The notes: a model not told the origin generated them from the letters alone. Shown: positions 40,434 to 50,773, numbered from the stretch's first letter. The stretch is 64,000 nucleotides of DNA from Sinorhizobium medicae (GCF_007827695.1 NZ_VITA01000009.1:168547-232546), one strand, 5' to 3'. Translations and numbers: made by a program.

Positions 40434-40973
40434 TTACGTTCCGGCCGTGGGGATTCGCAAACGGCCCGTTTCCACGTCCTCTTCGGCGGTGTCCGAGAGC
40501 ACGGATTCGACCGCAAGAAGGTAGGATGCCAACCCCCGCATCGACGGGGCGTCTTCCACATCGGCATGAAAATTGCGCCGCAGTGCAGCCGCCAGCGCGC
40601 CGGCATCCCGTCCTTCGAGCGCCGCCGCATAGGATTCGAGGCGGCCATAGAACATGCCGGCGAGTTTCTTCATCTTCTTCGGTACGCTCACATCACCCAC
40701 GCCGAGCTCACGGATGGAATGGTCCACATCCTCGAAGAAGGCATCAACGATCTCCTGCGCAATCTCCTGACCGGCACGCGCCGAGCTGCGCGTGCGGCGG
40801 AAATAGAGGATCAGAACCGCCGACAACATCTCGAAGCGACCCATGACCGTGTCGGGCACATCGAGGTCGGTATAGAGAAACGGTTGGCGCGCCGCTGCGG
40901 TCAGTGCCTCATATTGGCGCTTCACAATCGCAATATTGCCGCTTTTTTTCTTGAACAGTCCAAAAATCATCAC
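40434..40973 (-). CDS. Ubiquinol-cytochrome c chaperone (Cbp3/UQCC1 family)
   Basis: A 179-residue protein of the Cbp3-type family: AAARQPFLYTDLDVPDTVMG near residues 26-45, then MLSAVLILYFRRTR, FFEDVDHSIRELGVGD and MKKLAGMFYGRLESY. Family members assist the assembly of the cytochrome bc1 complex. Two in-frame ATGs start the frame (40973 and 40970). It lies 83 bases upstream of the DUF177 gene and divergent from bamE, as is usual in rhizobia. Confidence 0.85.
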   Translation of the reverse strand: MMIFGLFKKKSGNIAIVKRQYEALTAAARQPFLYTDLDVPDTVMGRFEMLSAVLILYFRRTRSSARAGQEIAQEIVDAFFEDVDHSIRELGVGDVSVPKKMKKLAGMFYGRLESYAAALEGRDAGALAAALRRNFHADVEDAPSMRGLASYLLAVESVLSDTAEEDVETGRLRIPTAGT

Positions 40974-41127
40974 TGAGGCCGGCCAGGTTTCTCGAAATCA
41001 GGGGGGCTTTCTCGAAATCAGGGGCAAGCGCCCATGACCATGTTGCATGATAGCCGAAGCTGGTTTACCGAAGCAGGCACGAATTGCAATGGCCGATCTG
41101 CCAATCGTTACTCCAGGGGAGCAGTCC

Positions 41128-41634
41128 TTGACGAAGCGGTATTTGACGACAAACCTTAAAGTTCTCGGCCGGGCCGTGCTCGTGGCTTCTCTTTGCACGA
41201 CTGCGCTTTCCGCCTGCATGTCCGCGAATGTGGGTGAAGTCCTGCATCAGGGCTATGTCGTCGACCAGGAAACGCTGGCCCTCGTCCCGGTCGGATCCAG
41301 CCGAGAGCAGGTTCTGCTCTCGCTCGGCACGCCCTCGACGACTGCGACATTCGACAATGAGGTGTTCTATTACATCTCCCAGACGCGCAAGCGTCCGGTC
41401 GCCTTCATGAAGCCAAAGATCGTCGACCAGTCCATTCTGGCGGTCTATTTCGACAAGGAAGGCACTGTCAGCCAGCTCGCGCATTATACGATGAAGGACG
41501 GAAAGGTCTTCGACATGCTGTCGCGCACGACCCCGACCGGCGGCAAGGAAACCAGCTTCCTCGGCCAGCTCCTGAGCGGGCCCGGCGCCGGACAGGCTGC
41601 TGCGCGCAACCTGTTCAAGGATTTCGGCAAGTAG
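41128..41634 (+). CDS. bamE: Outer membrane assembly factor BamE-like lipoprotein
   Basis: A 168-residue lipoprotein of the SmpA/OmlA (BamE) family. The signal peptide ends in the lipobox LSAC, with Cys at about residue 30. The fold core is GYVVDQETLALVPVGSSREQ followed by VLLSLGTPS and a strand-rich end. It belongs to the Bam complex that folds outer membrane proteins. I prefer the TTG at 41128, with AGGGGA before it; ATGs at 41047 and 41089 would put a long tail before the signal. A terminator follows. Confidence 0.85.
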   Translation: MTKRYLTTNLKVLGRAVLVASLCTTALSACMSANVGEVLHQGYVVDQETLALVPVGSSREQVLLSLGTPSTTATFDNEVFYYISQTRKRPVAFMKPKIVDQSILAVYFDKEGTVSQLAHYTMKDGKVFDMLSRTTPTGGKETSFLGQLLSGPGAGQAAARNLFKDFGK

Positions 41635-41658
41635 CCGCACCGAACCGGAACGAACGAA

Positions 41659-41691
41659 GAAAGCCCGCGAGACCGGATCTCGCGGGCTTTC
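41659..41691. terminator. Bidirectional rho-independent terminator
   Basis: AAAGCCCGCGAGA pairs perfectly with TCTCGCGGGCTTT around a 5-base loop. A T-run follows on the plus strand and As precede it, so the minus strand also shows a hairpin plus T-run. It separates the converging bamE (rightward) and hppA (leftward) genes and likely ends both. Confidence 0.93.
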
Positions 41692-41758
41692 TTCTATTTG
41701 CGCTGGAATGAGGGCAGAAAACCCGGCACAGTTTCCTCATCCCGCTCCGAAGCTTCCG

Positions 41759-43894
41759 TCAAGCGAGCACGGCGAGCAGCAGGAGCGCGACAATGTTGGT
41801 GATCTTGATCGCGGGATTGACGGCTGGACCGGCCGTGTCCTTGTAGGGATCGCCAACGGTGTCGCCCGTCACCGAGGCCATGTGCGCGTCAGACCCCTTC
41901 ATGTGGCGGGTACCGTTGCGATCGACAAAGCCATCCTCGAAGCTCTTCTTCGCATTGTCCCAGGCACCGCCACCCGATGTCATCGATATGGCTACGAAAA
42001 GGCCGTTGACGATAACGCCGAGGAGCGAGGCACCAAGCGCCGCGAAGGCAGAAGCCTTCGAGCCGGAGATCAGCAGCACGCCGAAGTAAACGACGATAGG
42101 CGCAAGCACCGGGAGCAGCGACGGAATGATCATTTCACGGATCGCCGCCTTGGTCAGCATGTCGACGGCGCGGCCATAATCCGGCCGGTCCTTGCCTTCC
42201 ATGATGCCCGGCTTCTCCTTGAACTGACGACGAACCTCCTCGACGACGGCGCTCCCTGCCCTTCCGACGGCGGTCATGGCTATACCGCCGAACAGATAGG
42301 GGATGAGGCCGCCGAAGATCAGCCCGGCGACAACGTAAGGATTCGACAGGTCGAAGGAAATCGTCCCGACGTCGGCGAAATAGGGATGCTTGTCACCATT
42401 GGCGGCAAAATAGGCAAGATCGTTGGAATAGGCGGCGAAGAGCACCAGGGCGCCGAGACCCGCGGAGCCGATCGCATAACCTTTCGTCACGGCCTTGGTG
42501 GTGTTGCCGACGGCGTCCAATGCGTCGGTCGCCTTGCGCACCTCTGGTGGCAGATGCGACATCTCGGCGATACCGCCGGCATTGTCCGTCACGGGCCCGA
42601 AGGCGTCGAGCGCTACGATCATGCCGGCAAGGCCGAGCATCGCGGTCACCGCGATGGCCGTCCCGAAGAGGCCGGCAAACTGGTATGTCGAGATGATGCC
42701 GGCCACGATGACGATGGCCGGCAAGGCGGTCGACTCGAGCGATACGGCAAGACCCTGGATCACATTGGTGCCGTGGCCGGTGACCGAGGCTTGCGCGATC
42801 GAGTTCACCGGTCGCTTGTTCGTTCCCGTATAATATTCGGTGATCACGACGATCAGTGCCGTGACGATCAGACCGATGATACCGCAGAGAAACAGGTTCC
42901 AGCCGGTGATATCCATGCCCGCGACCGTTCCGATCGAGCCCCATCCGATCGTCAGCGACGTCGCTGCGCCAAGACCAAGGATCGAAAGCGCGCCCGTCAC
43001 GATCAGCCCGCGATAGAGCGCCCCCATGATGGAACCATTGGTGCCGAGCTTGACGAAGAAGGTGCCGATGATCGAGGTGATGATGCAGGCCGCGCAAATC
43101 GCCAGCGGATAGGTCATGACGGTTGCCAGCACAGGGGCACCTGCGAAGAAGATCGACGCAAGTACCATGGTCGCCACGACAGAGACCGCATAGGTCTCGA
43201 AGAGGTCCGCTGCCATGCCTGCGCAGTCGCCGACATTGTCGCCGACATTGTCGGCGATCGTCGCCGGGTTGCGCGGATCATCCTCGGGGATCCCTGCTTC
43301 GACCTTGCCGACGAGGTCGCCGCCGACATCGGCGCCTTTCGTGAAGATGCCGCCGCCCAGACGGGCGAAGATCGAGATCAACGACGCCCCGAAACCCAGC
43401 GCGACAAGCGCATCGATGACTTCGCGCGAGGCCGGCTCATGCCCAAGCCCTGCCGTGAGGATGAGGTAATAGACCGAGACGCCCAGGAGAGCGAGGCCCG
43501 CAACCAGCATGCCGGTGATGGCGCCGGATTTGAAAGCGATGTCCAGACCGGAGGCAAGACTGACCGAAGCGGCCTGGGCCGTGCGGACGTTGGCTCTGAC
43601 CGAAACATGCATGCCGATGAAGCCCGCGGCACCCGAGAGCACCGCACCGATCAGGAAGCCGATGGCGGCCGCACCCGAGAGCAGAACCCATGCGGCTATG
43701 AAAACGACGACACCGACGAAGGCGATGGTTGTGTACTGACGCGCGAGGTAGGCTTGCGCCCCCTCTCTGATAAAGCCTGCGATTTCCTGCATGCGGGCAT
43801 TCCCCTGGTCGGCGGCAAGCACCGACCGTGTCGCCCAGATGGCATAGACCACCGAAAGCAACCCGCATGCGATCACGCCCAATAGTATGGTCAT
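41759..43894 (-). CDS. hppA: K+-insensitive proton-pumping pyrophosphatase
   Basis: A 711-residue integral membrane H+-pumping pyrophosphatase with about 16 spans. The substrate site carries [20 protein letters not shown] followed by [20 protein letters not shown]. The GNTTKA motif (Lys where K+-dependent enzymes have Ala) marks the K+-insensitive type. It couples PPi hydrolysis to proton movement; in rhizobia the pump is found in acidocalcisomes. I start at 43894 (GGAGGAAA upstream), matching the family length; a longer frame from 44029 would be basic and unlikely. Confidence 0.96.
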   Translation of the reverse strand: MTILLGVIACGLLSVVYAIWATRSVLAADQGNARMQEIAGFIREGAQAYLARQYTTIAFVGVVVFIAAWVLLSGAAAIGFLIGAVLSGAAGFIGMHVSVRANVRTAQAASVSLASGLDIAFKSGAITGMLVAGLALLGVSVYYLILTAGLGHEPASREVIDALVALGFGASLISIFARLGGGIFTKGADVGGDLVGKVEAGIPEDDPRNPATIADNVGDNVGDCAGMAADLFETYAVSVVATMVLASIFFAGAPVLATVMTYPLAICAACIITSIIGTFFVKLGTNGSIMGALYRGLIVTGALSILGLGAATSLTIGWGSIGTVAGMDITGWNLFLCGIIGLIVTALIVVITEYYTGTNKRPVNSIAQASVTGHGTNVIQGLAVSLESTALPAIVIVAGIISTYQFAGLFGTAIAVTAMLGLAGMIVALDAFGPVTDNAGGIAEMSHLPPEVRKATDALDAVGNTTKAVTKGYAIGSAGLGALVLFAAYSNDLAYFAANGDKHPYFADVGTISFDLSNPYVVAGLIFGGLIPYLFGGIAMTAVGRAGSAVVEEVRRQFKEKPGIMEGKDRPDYGRAVDMLTKAAIREMIIPSLLPVLAPIVVYFGVLLISGSKASAFAALGASLLGVIVNGLFVAISMTSGGGAWDNAKKSFEDGFVDRNGTRHMKGSDAHMASVTGDTVGDPYKDTAGPAVNPAIKITNIVALLLLAVLA

Positions 43895-44092
43895 TTCGCA
43901 CTTTCCTCCGTTACAACCCGCGGGTTCACTCCCTCCCGCCGGCCCCTCTCCACGAATCACGCGCCGCCTCCTCGAGCGGCGCATTTTCGCGGCGCGGCCA
44001 GAGTGCTGTTGCCGACGTGGATTCGTCAAGCCCCTGAAATTGCCCGCATGCCGGCCTTTTCAGGGTTCGAGAAACTTTGGAGAAAACAGCCT

Positions 44093-45319
44093 TCAGGCAG
44101 CGGCTCGCTTGCGCGTGCGCATCAACGGTAGAAGGAGAAGCAGGCAAAAGCCTGCAACCGGCCACACAGCCGCGCTCAGCATGTCCCAACCATAGGCGGA
44201 GAGAACCTTACCGGAGGCGAAGGAGGAACCGGCGACGGCCGAGAAGAGAACGATGTCGTGAAAGGCCTGGACCTTGTCGGCCTCATGTGACCGGTAGCTC
44301 TGCGCGACGATCGCCGTCGAACCGATGAAGCCGAAATTCCAGCCGAGGCCGAGCAACGACAGTGCACCCCAGAAATTCCAGAGTGCCACACCGAGGTGTG
44401 CCACGGCAGCACAGGCCATCAGCAGAAGGAGACCACAGGCGACGATGCGTTCGGCACCGAAGCGGCTGATCAGCCAGCCCGTCACGAAACTCGGAGCGAA
44501 CATCGCGAGCACGTGCCACTGGATTCCGAGAGTGGCGAGGTCGCTCGAGAAGCCGCAACCGACGACCATGGCGACAGGCGCACCCGTCATCATGAAAGTC
44601 ATCAGGACATAGCTGGAGATCCCGCAGATCATTCCCGTCAGGAAACGTTGGCTGCCGGCAATCTCGCGCAGCGGGCGCGCTGGCGGCAGGTCACGCGGGG
44701 CGGACGCCTTTGTGTGGTCCGGCAACCGGAGCGGCATGAAGAAGAAGAGGGCGACGATGCAGACCGGCACGAGAGCGACGAAAGCACCGGCAAACCATAC
44801 GGGCGCGAAGTAGTCGCCCGCGAAAATCACGATCTGCGGACCTAGGACAGCCGAGACGATGCCGCCGCCCAGAATCCAGGAAATCGCCTTTGCCTTATAG
44901 AAGGGAGGCGAGGCGTCGGCAGCGGCAAAGCGAAGTTTCTGGGTGAAGCCGTTGGAAGCTCCGAGAACCGCGAGACCGCAGGCGAAGAACCAGAAACTCT
45001 CGCGGAAAAGCGCGGCCGTTGCGAGCAAGCCGCCAAGCGCGGCGATCGACGCTCCCGCCATGAAGGCGAAGCGCCGTCCAATCAGTCGCGACAAAACGGC
45101 AACGAGCACGACGCCGAGGGCCATCCCGAGATTGTAGGCGGTGAGCGGCGCCGTCGCGAGCGACTTGTCTTCGCCGAGCAACTGGTGCCCGGCAACGCCG
45201 CCGACGGCAAAACTGATTGGTCCGACAACCCCGAGCAGCGCCTGAGCCACCGTGAGCAACTGGACGTTGCGGCGCGCCTCGCCCAGAACCGTCCCCGTGC
45301 CTGCCGTCTCGGCGACCAT
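44093..45319 (-). CDS. Major facilitator superfamily transporter
   Basis: A 408-residue membrane protein with about 12 spans. The loop after span 2 (AVLSRLIGRRFAFMAGASIA) has the MFS motif A pattern, slightly altered, and the middle loop is basic/Pro-rich (KASAPRDLPPARPLREIAGS). It starts 6 bases after the nusB stop, so it is the last gene of the ribH-nusB operon. The substrate is unknown; drug or metabolite export is common for such genes. Confidence 0.85.
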   Translation of the reverse strand: MVAETAGTGTVLGEARRNVQLLTVAQALLGVVGPISFAVGGVAGHQLLGEDKSLATAPLTAYNLGMALGVVLVAVLSRLIGRRFAFMAGASIAALGGLLATAALFRESFWFFACGLAVLGASNGFTQKLRFAAADASPPFYKAKAISWILGGGIVSAVLGPQIVIFAGDYFAPVWFAGAFVALVPVCIVALFFFMPLRLPDHTKASAPRDLPPARPLREIAGSQRFLTGMICGISSYVLMTFMMTGAPVAMVVGCGFSSDLATLGIQWHVLAMFAPSFVTGWLISRFGAERIVACGLLLLMACAAVAHLGVALWNFWGALSLLGLGWNFGFIGSTAIVAQSYRSHEADKVQAFHDIVLFSAVAGSSFASGKVLSAYGWDMLSAAVWPVAGFCLLLLLPLMRTRKRAAA

Positions 45320-45325
45320 CCGCGT

Positions 45326-45808
45326 TTACTTTCTCTGTTCGCCGCGAACCTGCTTGGCGATCCGGTCGAGGACGGCGTTGACGAGCTTCGGCTCCTCATC
45401 CTGGAAGAAGGCCTTGGCGATCTCGACATATTCGGTCACGATCACCGGGACCGGCACGTCTTTTCGTTCGAGAATCTCGAAGGTACCGGCGCGCAGGATC
45501 GCACGCACGGTCGAGTCGAGACGGGAAAGCGCCCAATCGTCCTGAAGCGCCGAGCCGATCAACGGATCGAGCTTGCGCTGGTCGCGCACAACGCCAGCAA
45601 CGATCGATCGGAACCAGGAGGCGTCCGCCCTGAGATAGGTGTCGCCATCCAGTTCCTTGCCGAGACGATGTTCCTCATATTCGGCGACGATCTCCAGGAC
45701 GCCGGTCCCGCCGACATCCATCTGATAAAGTGCCTGAACGGCTGCGAGGCGGGCGGCCCCACGCTGATTGACCTGTTTCAGTGGCTGATCCGAAGGGGTG
45801 TTCGTCAC
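45326..45808 (-). CDS. nusB: Transcription antitermination factor NusB
   Basis: A 160-residue all-helical RNA-binding protein. [20 protein letters not shown] is the conserved N-terminal helix ([12 protein letters not shown]); later [20 protein letters not shown] and [20 protein letters not shown] match the family C-terminus. With NusE it binds boxA in rRNA leaders and supports rRNA transcription. Its start overlaps the ribH stop by 4 bases, a widespread arrangement. Confidence 0.95.
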   Translation of the reverse strand: MTNTPSDQPLKQVNQRGAARLAAVQALYQMDVGGTGVLEIVAEYEEHRLGKELDGDTYLRADASWFRSIVAGVVRDQRKLDPLIGSALQDDWALSRLDSTVRAILRAGTFEILERKDVPVPVIVTEYVEIAKAFFQDEEPKLVNAVLDRIAKQVRGEQRK

Positions 45809-46266
45809 TTGTCTGCGCCCAATCTTTGCTTCAGTTCGATCATGGTAAGGGCCGCGCGGGCGGCGAACCCACCCTTGTCGCCCTCCGACCGGCGGGCCCT
45901 TGCCCAGGCCTGATCGTCGTTCTCGACCGTCAGGATGCCATTGCCCAGCGCCAGGCTCTCGCTGACCGCCAAATCCATCAGCGCGCGTGCGGACTCGTTG
46001 GCGACGATGTCGAAATGGTAGGTTTCGCCGCGGATCACCATGCCGAGTGCAACGAAGCCGTCATATTCCGTCCCGCCTTCGTCTACGCCGTCGAGCGCCA
46101 TGGCGATCGCCGCGGGAATTTCCAGCGCCCCCGGCACCGTCACAATATCATAAGTGGCGCCGGCTGCATCGAGTGCATGTTTCGCTCCGTCGAGCATCGC
46201 GTCGGCCATATCGTCATAGAAACGCGCTTCCACAATCAGGATGTGGACGGGCTTGATCTTCGCCAT
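45805..46266 (-). CDS. ribH: 6,7-dimethyl-8-ribityllumazine synthase
   Basis: A 153-residue enzyme that makes lumazine from 5-amino-6-ribitylaminouracil and 3,4-dihydroxybutanone phosphate, the step before riboflavin. Signatures: [11 protein letters not shown] for substrate binding, [12 protein letters not shown] with the catalytic His region, and GNGILTVEN. Length is normal for the family. It is the first gene of a ribH-nusB-MFS operon, separate from ribE-ribD. No FMN riboswitch is visible in the 227 bases upstream. Confidence 0.95.
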   Translation of the reverse strand: MAKIKPVHILIVEARFYDDMADAMLDGAKHALDAAGATYDIVTVPGALEIPAAIAMALDGVDEGGTEYDGFVALGMVIRGETYHFDIVANESARALMDLAVSESLALGNGILTVENDDQAWARARRSEGDKGGFAARAALTMIELKQRLGADK

Positions 46267-46396
46267 GGATCACCTGTCTTGAAAAATTCGGCCCGGACTT
46301 GGCCGGTGCAGGCGGCGGTCAAACCATGCCCGGCACGGAATGGCAAGTAAATTCGGTTAACGAAACGGCATTTGCCGTGCGAACGTCGTCCACGTC

Positions 46397-46415
46397 AGCG
46401 AGTAGTAAACTCGCT
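46397..46415. promoter_or_regulatory. Dyad in the ribH / acetyltransferase divergent gap
   Basis: AGCGAGT and ACTCGCT form a 7-bp perfect inverted repeat around AGTAA, about 80 bases before the rightward acetyltransferase gene and 130 bases before ribH. The shape suits an operator; no T-run follows, so it is unlikely to be a terminator. Confidence 0.4.
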
Positions 46416-46493
46416 TGTAACGGTGCGAACTGTATCTAACATCCGCTCTGACCTACCAGAATCGAACACGATGATTTCAACAAGCGAGCGACA

Positions 46494-47036
46494 ATGCACA
46501 GCGTGCCTACTATCGAGACAGAGCGGCTCCTTCTGCGCCCCTACCGGCGCGATGATTTCTCCTCCTATTGCGCACTCTTCGGAAACGAGGACGTAACCCG
46601 CTACGCCGGCGGCATGCCCTACACGCGCGAGCAAGCCTGGACACGTTTCCTGCGTCAGGTCGGCATGTGGCACTATTTCGGCTTCGGCTTCTTCGCCATC
46701 CAGGACAAGCAAAGCGGTGCATTCATCGGCGAGGCAGGCTTCCACGAGGCACATCGCCAGATTACACCCTCGCTCGAGGGAACGATGGAGACCGGCTGGG
46801 CGATTTCCCCGAAGAACCATGGCCGCGGCCTCGCGACCGAAGCCGTGACCGCGGCCCTCGCCTGGGCCGACCGCGAATTCCCCACGCTGAGGAAGACCTG
46901 CATCATCGAACCGGGCAACCAGGCTTCCATCAACGTCGCGCTCAAGCACGGCTTCAAGGAGTTCTGGCGCACGACTTATAACGGCCGGTCGATGTTGATG
47001 TTCGAGAGGCGCTCGAAGGCGCCGGCAGGCCTATAA
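46494..47036 (+). CDS. GNAT N-acetyltransferase (RimJ/RimL type)
   Basis: A 180-residue acetyltransferase. The start IETERLLLRPYRRDDFSSYC is the RimL-like signature; METGWAISPKNHGRGLATEA near residues 97-116 is the CoA-binding motif A (Q/R-x-x-G-x-G/A); AWADREFP and the late EPGNQASINVALKHGF complete motif B. It may acetylate a protein N-terminus or a small molecule such as an antibiotic or amine. It is alone on the plus strand between the riboflavin gene groups. Confidence 0.88.
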   Translation: MHSVPTIETERLLLRPYRRDDFSSYCALFGNEDVTRYAGGMPYTREQAWTRFLRQVGMWHYFGFGFFAIQDKQSGAFIGEAGFHEAHRQITPSLEGTMETGWAISPKNHGRGLATEAVTAALAWADREFPTLRKTCIIEPGNQASINVALKHGFKEFWRTTYNGRSMLMFERRSKAPAGL

Positions 47037-47158
47037 GGAGCCTTGCACGCCCGCTTAAGCGGGATTGAGAAAAAGTGGACGCGGTTCTCCGCCCGCATCC
47101 CGCGTCTCAACTCATTGGACTCGATCAGATCATGATCCCAAGTTGACCCGACCTGAAT

Positions 47159-47779
47159 TCATTGTGATCCGGCAGCCGGAAATTCGGCCAGCCGCGCCGC
47201 GTAGCGCGCCATCGTGTCGACTTCGAAATTCACCAGATCGCCGGCCTTGCGTTCGCCCCAGGTCGTCACGTCGAGCGAGTGCCGGATCAGCAGCACGTCG
47301 AACTCGACTCCATCCACTTTGTTCACTGTAAGCGACGTGCCGTCGAGGGCCACCGATCCTTTCGGTGCAACGAATTTCGCGAGGTGTTCCGGCGCCCGCA
47401 GGCGGAAGCGCACCGCGTCTCCCTCCGGTTCGACGGCGAGGATTTCCGCCTTGCCGTCAACATGGCCGGAGACGATGTGGCCTCCCAGTTCGTCCCCGAT
47501 CTTCAGCGAGCGCTCGAGATTGATGCGCGTCCCCTCACGCCACGCGGCGATAGTCGTCAGCCTCAGCGCCTCCTCCCATGCCTCGACCTCGAACCAACGC
47601 TCGTTGCTGCCGGCCTCCGGCAAAGCCGTGACGGTCAGGCACACGCCGGCATGTGCGATCGAGGCGCCCATATCAATGGTCTTCGGATCGTAATTCGTGG
47701 CAACGCGGAGCTTCGCGCCCTCCCTGAGCGGCGTGACCTTCTCGACGGTGCCGATGTCGGTAATAATGCCTGTGAACAT
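47159..47779 (-). CDS. ribE: Riboflavin synthase alpha subunit
   Basis: A 206-residue enzyme that dismutates two lumazines to riboflavin. It shows the typical tandem lumazine-binding repeats: MFTGIITDIGTVEKV at the start and HIVSGHVDGKAEILA at the start of the second, with VALDGTSLTVN as its hallmark. The start coincides with the end of ribD (one-base overlap), so the pair is expressed together. Confidence 0.95.
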   Translation of the reverse strand: MFTGIITDIGTVEKVTPLREGAKLRVATNYDPKTIDMGASIAHAGVCLTVTALPEAGSNERWFEVEAWEEALRLTTIAAWREGTRINLERSLKIGDELGGHIVSGHVDGKAEILAVEPEGDAVRFRLRAPEHLAKFVAPKGSVALDGTSLTVNKVDGVEFDVLLIRHSLDVTTWGERKAGDLVNFEVDTMARYAARLAEFPAAGSQ

Positions 47780-48975
47780 CAGATATCTCTCTCATACTCT
47801 TCAAAAATATCGTCGCCGTAACGTGCGGTACGCTGGAGCGTGAAGCCCGCCGGTACGGACCTTCGCTGAAATGGGGATGGTATGCCACCTTTGCCAATGG
47901 GAGACGGGCCGGTGAAGAGCAAGATACGATCGACCAGCTCCACATCGAGAAAGGCGCGCGCCGCGCTGCTCCCACCTTCGACGAGAAGAGAGGAGATGCC
48001 GCGCGAGGCAAGCGCAGCCAGCAGATCCGGGATGTTGTCAGCGTTCAGGATTTCCACACCGGCCGATACGAGCACATCCCGGCGGGCTTCGTAGTCGCCC
48101 CCTCTCCCGGCAACCGGAGAGAGGGTCGGGGTGAGGGGCAATGACACGCCGCTTACCTGCCCCTCATCCGCCCTTCGCTCACCTTCTACCCGCATGCGCG
48201 GAGAAGGTGAGCCTGCATCACCCGCAACGACGATCAACGAAACTTCGCCAGCCGACCGCACCAGTTTCGACTCGATCGGCAACTCAAGCCGGCGGTCAAG
48301 CACGATCCGCACGGGCGATCGGTCTTCAAGCCCCTGCATGCGCACCGTAAGTTCCGGATCGTCAGCGCTCGCCGTGCCGATGCCGACGAGGATCGCGTCG
48401 GTTTCGGCACGCAATATCTGTACCTGAGCGCGGGAAACCGCGCCGGTAATCCTTACCTGCCCTTCGCCCCTTCGACCGATCATGCCATCGTTGGAAACCG
48501 CAAGCTTCAGAGTCACATGCGGGCGCTTCTTGCACTGCCGCATAAGGTATGCCTGGAGCGCACGCTCGCCCTCCTCGCGGAGGACGCCGATATCGACCGC
48601 TATTCCCGCTTCGCGAAGCAGCACAATGCCGCGACCGGCAACGCGTTCGTCGGGGTCGAGGATGGCGACCACGACACGAGCGACTCCGGAAGCAATCAGC
48701 GCATCCGTGCAGGGCGGGGTCTTGCCGTGATGCGAACAGGGTTCGAGCGTGACATATGCCGTCGCTCCCCTCGCCTTCTCGCCCGCCTCGGCAAGCGCCT
48801 GCGTCTCGGCATGCGGTCGCCCGCCGGACGCCGTCACCGCGCGGCCAACAATCATTCCCTCGTTTACGATCACGCAGCCGACAGAGGGATTGGTGCCAGT
48901 CCGACCAAGATTGCGCCTCGAAAGGCGCAGCGCCGCCGCCATGAACCGCTCGTCTTCGTGCGCCGGCTTAACCAT
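47779..48975 (-). CDS. ribD: Bifunctional riboflavin deaminase/reductase
   Basis: A 398-residue two-domain enzyme. The N-terminal deaminase has the zinc site HAETQAL (about residues 51-57) and PCSHHGKTPPC (about 79-89); the C-terminal reductase has VEGGSSAARAF. A block of about 38 residues (255-294) rich in Pro, Arg and Gly is encoded by a palindromic RIME-like repeat inserted in frame, absent from typical RibD. It lies on the surface between strands, so activity probably survives. Between nrdR and ribE. Confidence 0.93.
   Translation of the reverse strand: MVKPAHEDERFMAAALRLSRRNLGRTGTNPSVGCVIVNEGMIVGRAVTASGGRPHAETQALAEAGEKARGATAYVTLEPCSHHGKTPPCTDALIASGVARVVVAILDPDERVAGRGIVLLREAGIAVDIGVLREEGERALQAYLMRQCKKRPHVTLKLAVSNDGMIGRRGEGQVRITGAVSRAQVQILRAETDAILVGIGTASADDPELTVRMQGLEDRSPVRIVLDRRLELPIESKLVRSAGEVSLIVVAGDAGSPSPRMRVEGERRADEGQVSGVSLPLTPTLSPVAGRGGDYEARRDVLVSAGVEILNADNIPDLLAALASRGISSLLVEGGSSAARAFLDVELVDRILLFTGPSPIGKGGIPSPFQRRSVPAGFTLQRTARYGDDIFEEYERDI
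48096..48211. repeat. RIME-type palindromic element inserted in ribD
   Basis: Three nested hairpins: CCCTCTC with GAGAGGG near 48100-48126, CGGGGTGAGGGGCA with TGCCCCTCATCCG (48127-48171), and GCTCACCTTCT with AGAAGGTGAGC (48177-48211). These are the motifs (CCCTCATCC, ACCTTCTCCCCGC-like) of rhizobial intergenic mosaic elements. Here the element lies inside the ribD reading frame with no stop or frame change. A second element of the class lies at 57362-57426. Confidence 0.8.
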
Positions 48976-48991
48976 GCCTTTCGCCTCCGGC

Positions 48992-49465
48992 CTACTCGCC
49001 AGGATCGCGTGCGATCTTTGCGCTGATTTCCGCGATGACCTTCTCGAAATCCTCCGCGTGGGAGAAATCGCGATAGACCGACGCGTAGCGTACGAAGGCG
49101 ACGTCGTCGAGGCTCTTCAGCGCCTCGAGAACCTGAAGGCCTATTTCTTCCGACGGAATTTCGGTTTCGCCGGAGCTTTCCAGCCGGCGGACGATGCCTG
49201 AGACCGCCCGCTCGATCCGGTCACGATCGACCGGGCGCTTTCGAAGCGCGATCTCAAAGGAGCGCAACAGTTTGTCCCGGTCGAAAGGAACCTTCCGGCC
49301 GGTTTTCTTGATGATCATCAGCTCCCGCAGTTGCACCCGCTCGAAGGTCGTGAAGCGGCCGCCGCAATCCGGGCAGATGCGGCGGCGGCGAATGGCGTTC
49401 CCGTCCTCCGCCGGACGGGAATCCTTCACCTGACTGTCTTCGGAACCGCAATAGGGGCAGCGCAT
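48992..49465 (-). CDS. nrdR: Transcriptional repressor NrdR
   Basis: A 157-residue repressor of ribonucleotide reductase genes. The N-terminal zinc ribbon is [15 protein letters not shown] with [17 protein letters not shown] (Cys at 3, 6, 31 and 34); the ATP-cone follows from residue 49 ([20 protein letters not shown]). Binding of dATP/ATP controls DNA binding. It lies between glyA (12 bases) and ribD (16 bases) in the usual alphaproteobacterial order. Confidence 0.95.
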   Translation of the reverse strand: MRCPYCGSEDSQVKDSRPAEDGNAIRRRRICPDCGGRFTTFERVQLRELMIIKKTGRKVPFDRDKLLRSFEIALRKRPVDRDRIERAVSGIVRRLESSGETEIPSEEIGLQVLEALKSLDDVAFVRYASVYRDFSHAEDFEKVIAEISAKIARDPGE

Positions 49466-49477
49466 GCAGCCGTCCGA

Positions 49478-50773
49478 TCACATATAGCCATACATTGGGA
49501 AACGGCCGGTGAGCTTCATCACCTTCTCGCGCACGCCGGCCTCGACGGCAGCATTGCCTTCATCGGAATTGGCAGCCTTGAGGCCGTCGAGGACCTCGAC
49601 GATCAATTCGCCGATCTCCTTGAATTCCGCTTCCTTGAAACCGCGCGTCGTCCCGGCCGGTGTGCCCAGGCGAACGCCTGATGTGACGAAGGGTTTTTCC
49701 GGGTCAAAGGGAATGCCGTTCTTGTTGCAGGTGACATAGGCGCGGCCAAGCGCAGCTTCGGCACGCTTGCCGGTGGCGTTCTTCTTGCGCAGATCCACCA
49801 GCATCAGATGGTTGTCGGTGCCGCCCGAGACGATGTCCAGCCCATTGGCCTTGAGCGTGTCGGCAAGCGTGCGCGCATTCTTCACAACCTGAGCCGCGTA
49901 GTCCTTGAAGGAAGGCTGCAGCGCTTCGCCGAACGCGACGGCCTTGGCTGCGATCACGTGCATCAGCGGTCCGCCCTGAAGGCCGGGGAAAACCGCGGAA
50001 TTGATCTTCTTTGCAATTTCCTCGTCATTGGTGAGGATCATGCCGCCGCGGGGCCCGCGCAAAGACTTGTGGGTGGTCGTCGTCGCGACGTGGCAATGAG
50101 GAAACGGCGACGGGTGCTGATCACCGGCGACGAGCCCGGCAATATGAGCCATGTCGACCATCAGCCAGGCGCCAACCTCGTCGGCGATCTCGCGGAAGCG
50201 CTTCCAGTCCCAGATCCGGGAATAGGCCGTTCCGCCCGCGATGATCAGCTTCGGCTTATGCTCGCGCGCCTTCTTGGCAACGTCATCCATGTCGAGGAGG
50301 TGATCGTCTTCGCGCACGCCGTAGGAAACGACGTTGAACCATTTGCCCGACATGTTCACCGGGGATCCGTGCGTGAGGTGGCCGCCGGAATTGAGGTCGA
50401 GGCCCATGAAGGTATCGCCCGGCTGCAGGAGCGCCAGGAAAACCGCCTGGTTCATCTGCGAGCCCGAATTCGGCTGGACGTTGGCAAAGCCGACGCCGAA
50501 GAGCTTCTTGGCGCGCTCGATCGCCAGTTCCTCGGCGATGTCGACATATTGGCAGCCGCCGTAATAGCGCTTTCCCGGGTAACCTTCGGCGTATTTGTTG
50601 GTCATGATGGAGCCTTGCGCCTCGAGCACGGCCCGTGAGACGATGTTCTCGGAGGCAATCAGCTCGATCTCATGGCGCTGGCGACCCAGCTCCTTCTCGA
50701 TCGCACCGAAGATGTCCGGGTCGCTGTCAGCGAGAGAGCGGGCGAAGAAAGCGTCGTTTGGCTGTGAAGGCAT
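49478..50773 (-). CDS. glyA: Serine hydroxymethyltransferase
   Basis: A 431-residue PLP enzyme interconverting serine and glycine with tetrahydrofolate, giving one-carbon units. The N-terminus has [20 protein letters not shown]; the PLP-binding Lys lies in [14 protein letters not shown] (about residue 242); [17 protein letters not shown] and [17 protein letters not shown] complete the signature. Length is normal. It is the first gene of the glyA-nrdR-ribD-ribE operon. The 181-base gap upstream contains a terminator belonging to ldtP. Confidence 0.97.
   Translation of the reverse strand: MPSQPNDAFFARSLADSDPDIFGAIEKELGRQRHEIELIASENIVSRAVLEAQGSIMTNKYAEGYPGKRYYGGCQYVDIAEELAIERAKKLFGVGFANVQPNSGSQMNQAVFLALLQPGDTFMGLDLNSGGHLTHGSPVNMSGKWFNVVSYGVREDDHLLDMDDVAKKAREHKPKLIIAGGTAYSRIWDWKRFREIADEVGAWLMVDMAHIAGLVAGDQHPSPFPHCHVATTTTHKSLRGPRGGMILTNDEEIAKKINSAVFPGLQGGPLMHVIAAKAVAFGEALQPSFKDYAAQVVKNARTLADTLKANGLDIVSGGTDNHLMLVDLRKKNATGKRAEAALGRAYVTCNKNGIPFDPEKPFVTSGVRLGTPAGTTRGFKEAEFKEIGELIVEVLDGLKAANSDEGNAAVEAGVREKVMKLTGRFPMYGYM

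Noticed and set aside
41708..43885. Long plus-strand frame antisense to hppA
   Set aside because: Same reason; hppA is certain and the antisense translation is extremely charged with no domain.
46267..46493. Possible FMN riboswitch upstream of ribH or ribE/ribD
   Set aside because: The conserved RFN helices and AGGG/GGTG blocks are not visible in this gap or before glyA.
48090..48225. Clustered palindromes considered as a CRISPR array
   Set aside because: No repeat-spacer periodicity; three different hairpins typical of a RIME element inside ribD. No CRISPR array was seen anywhere in the window.
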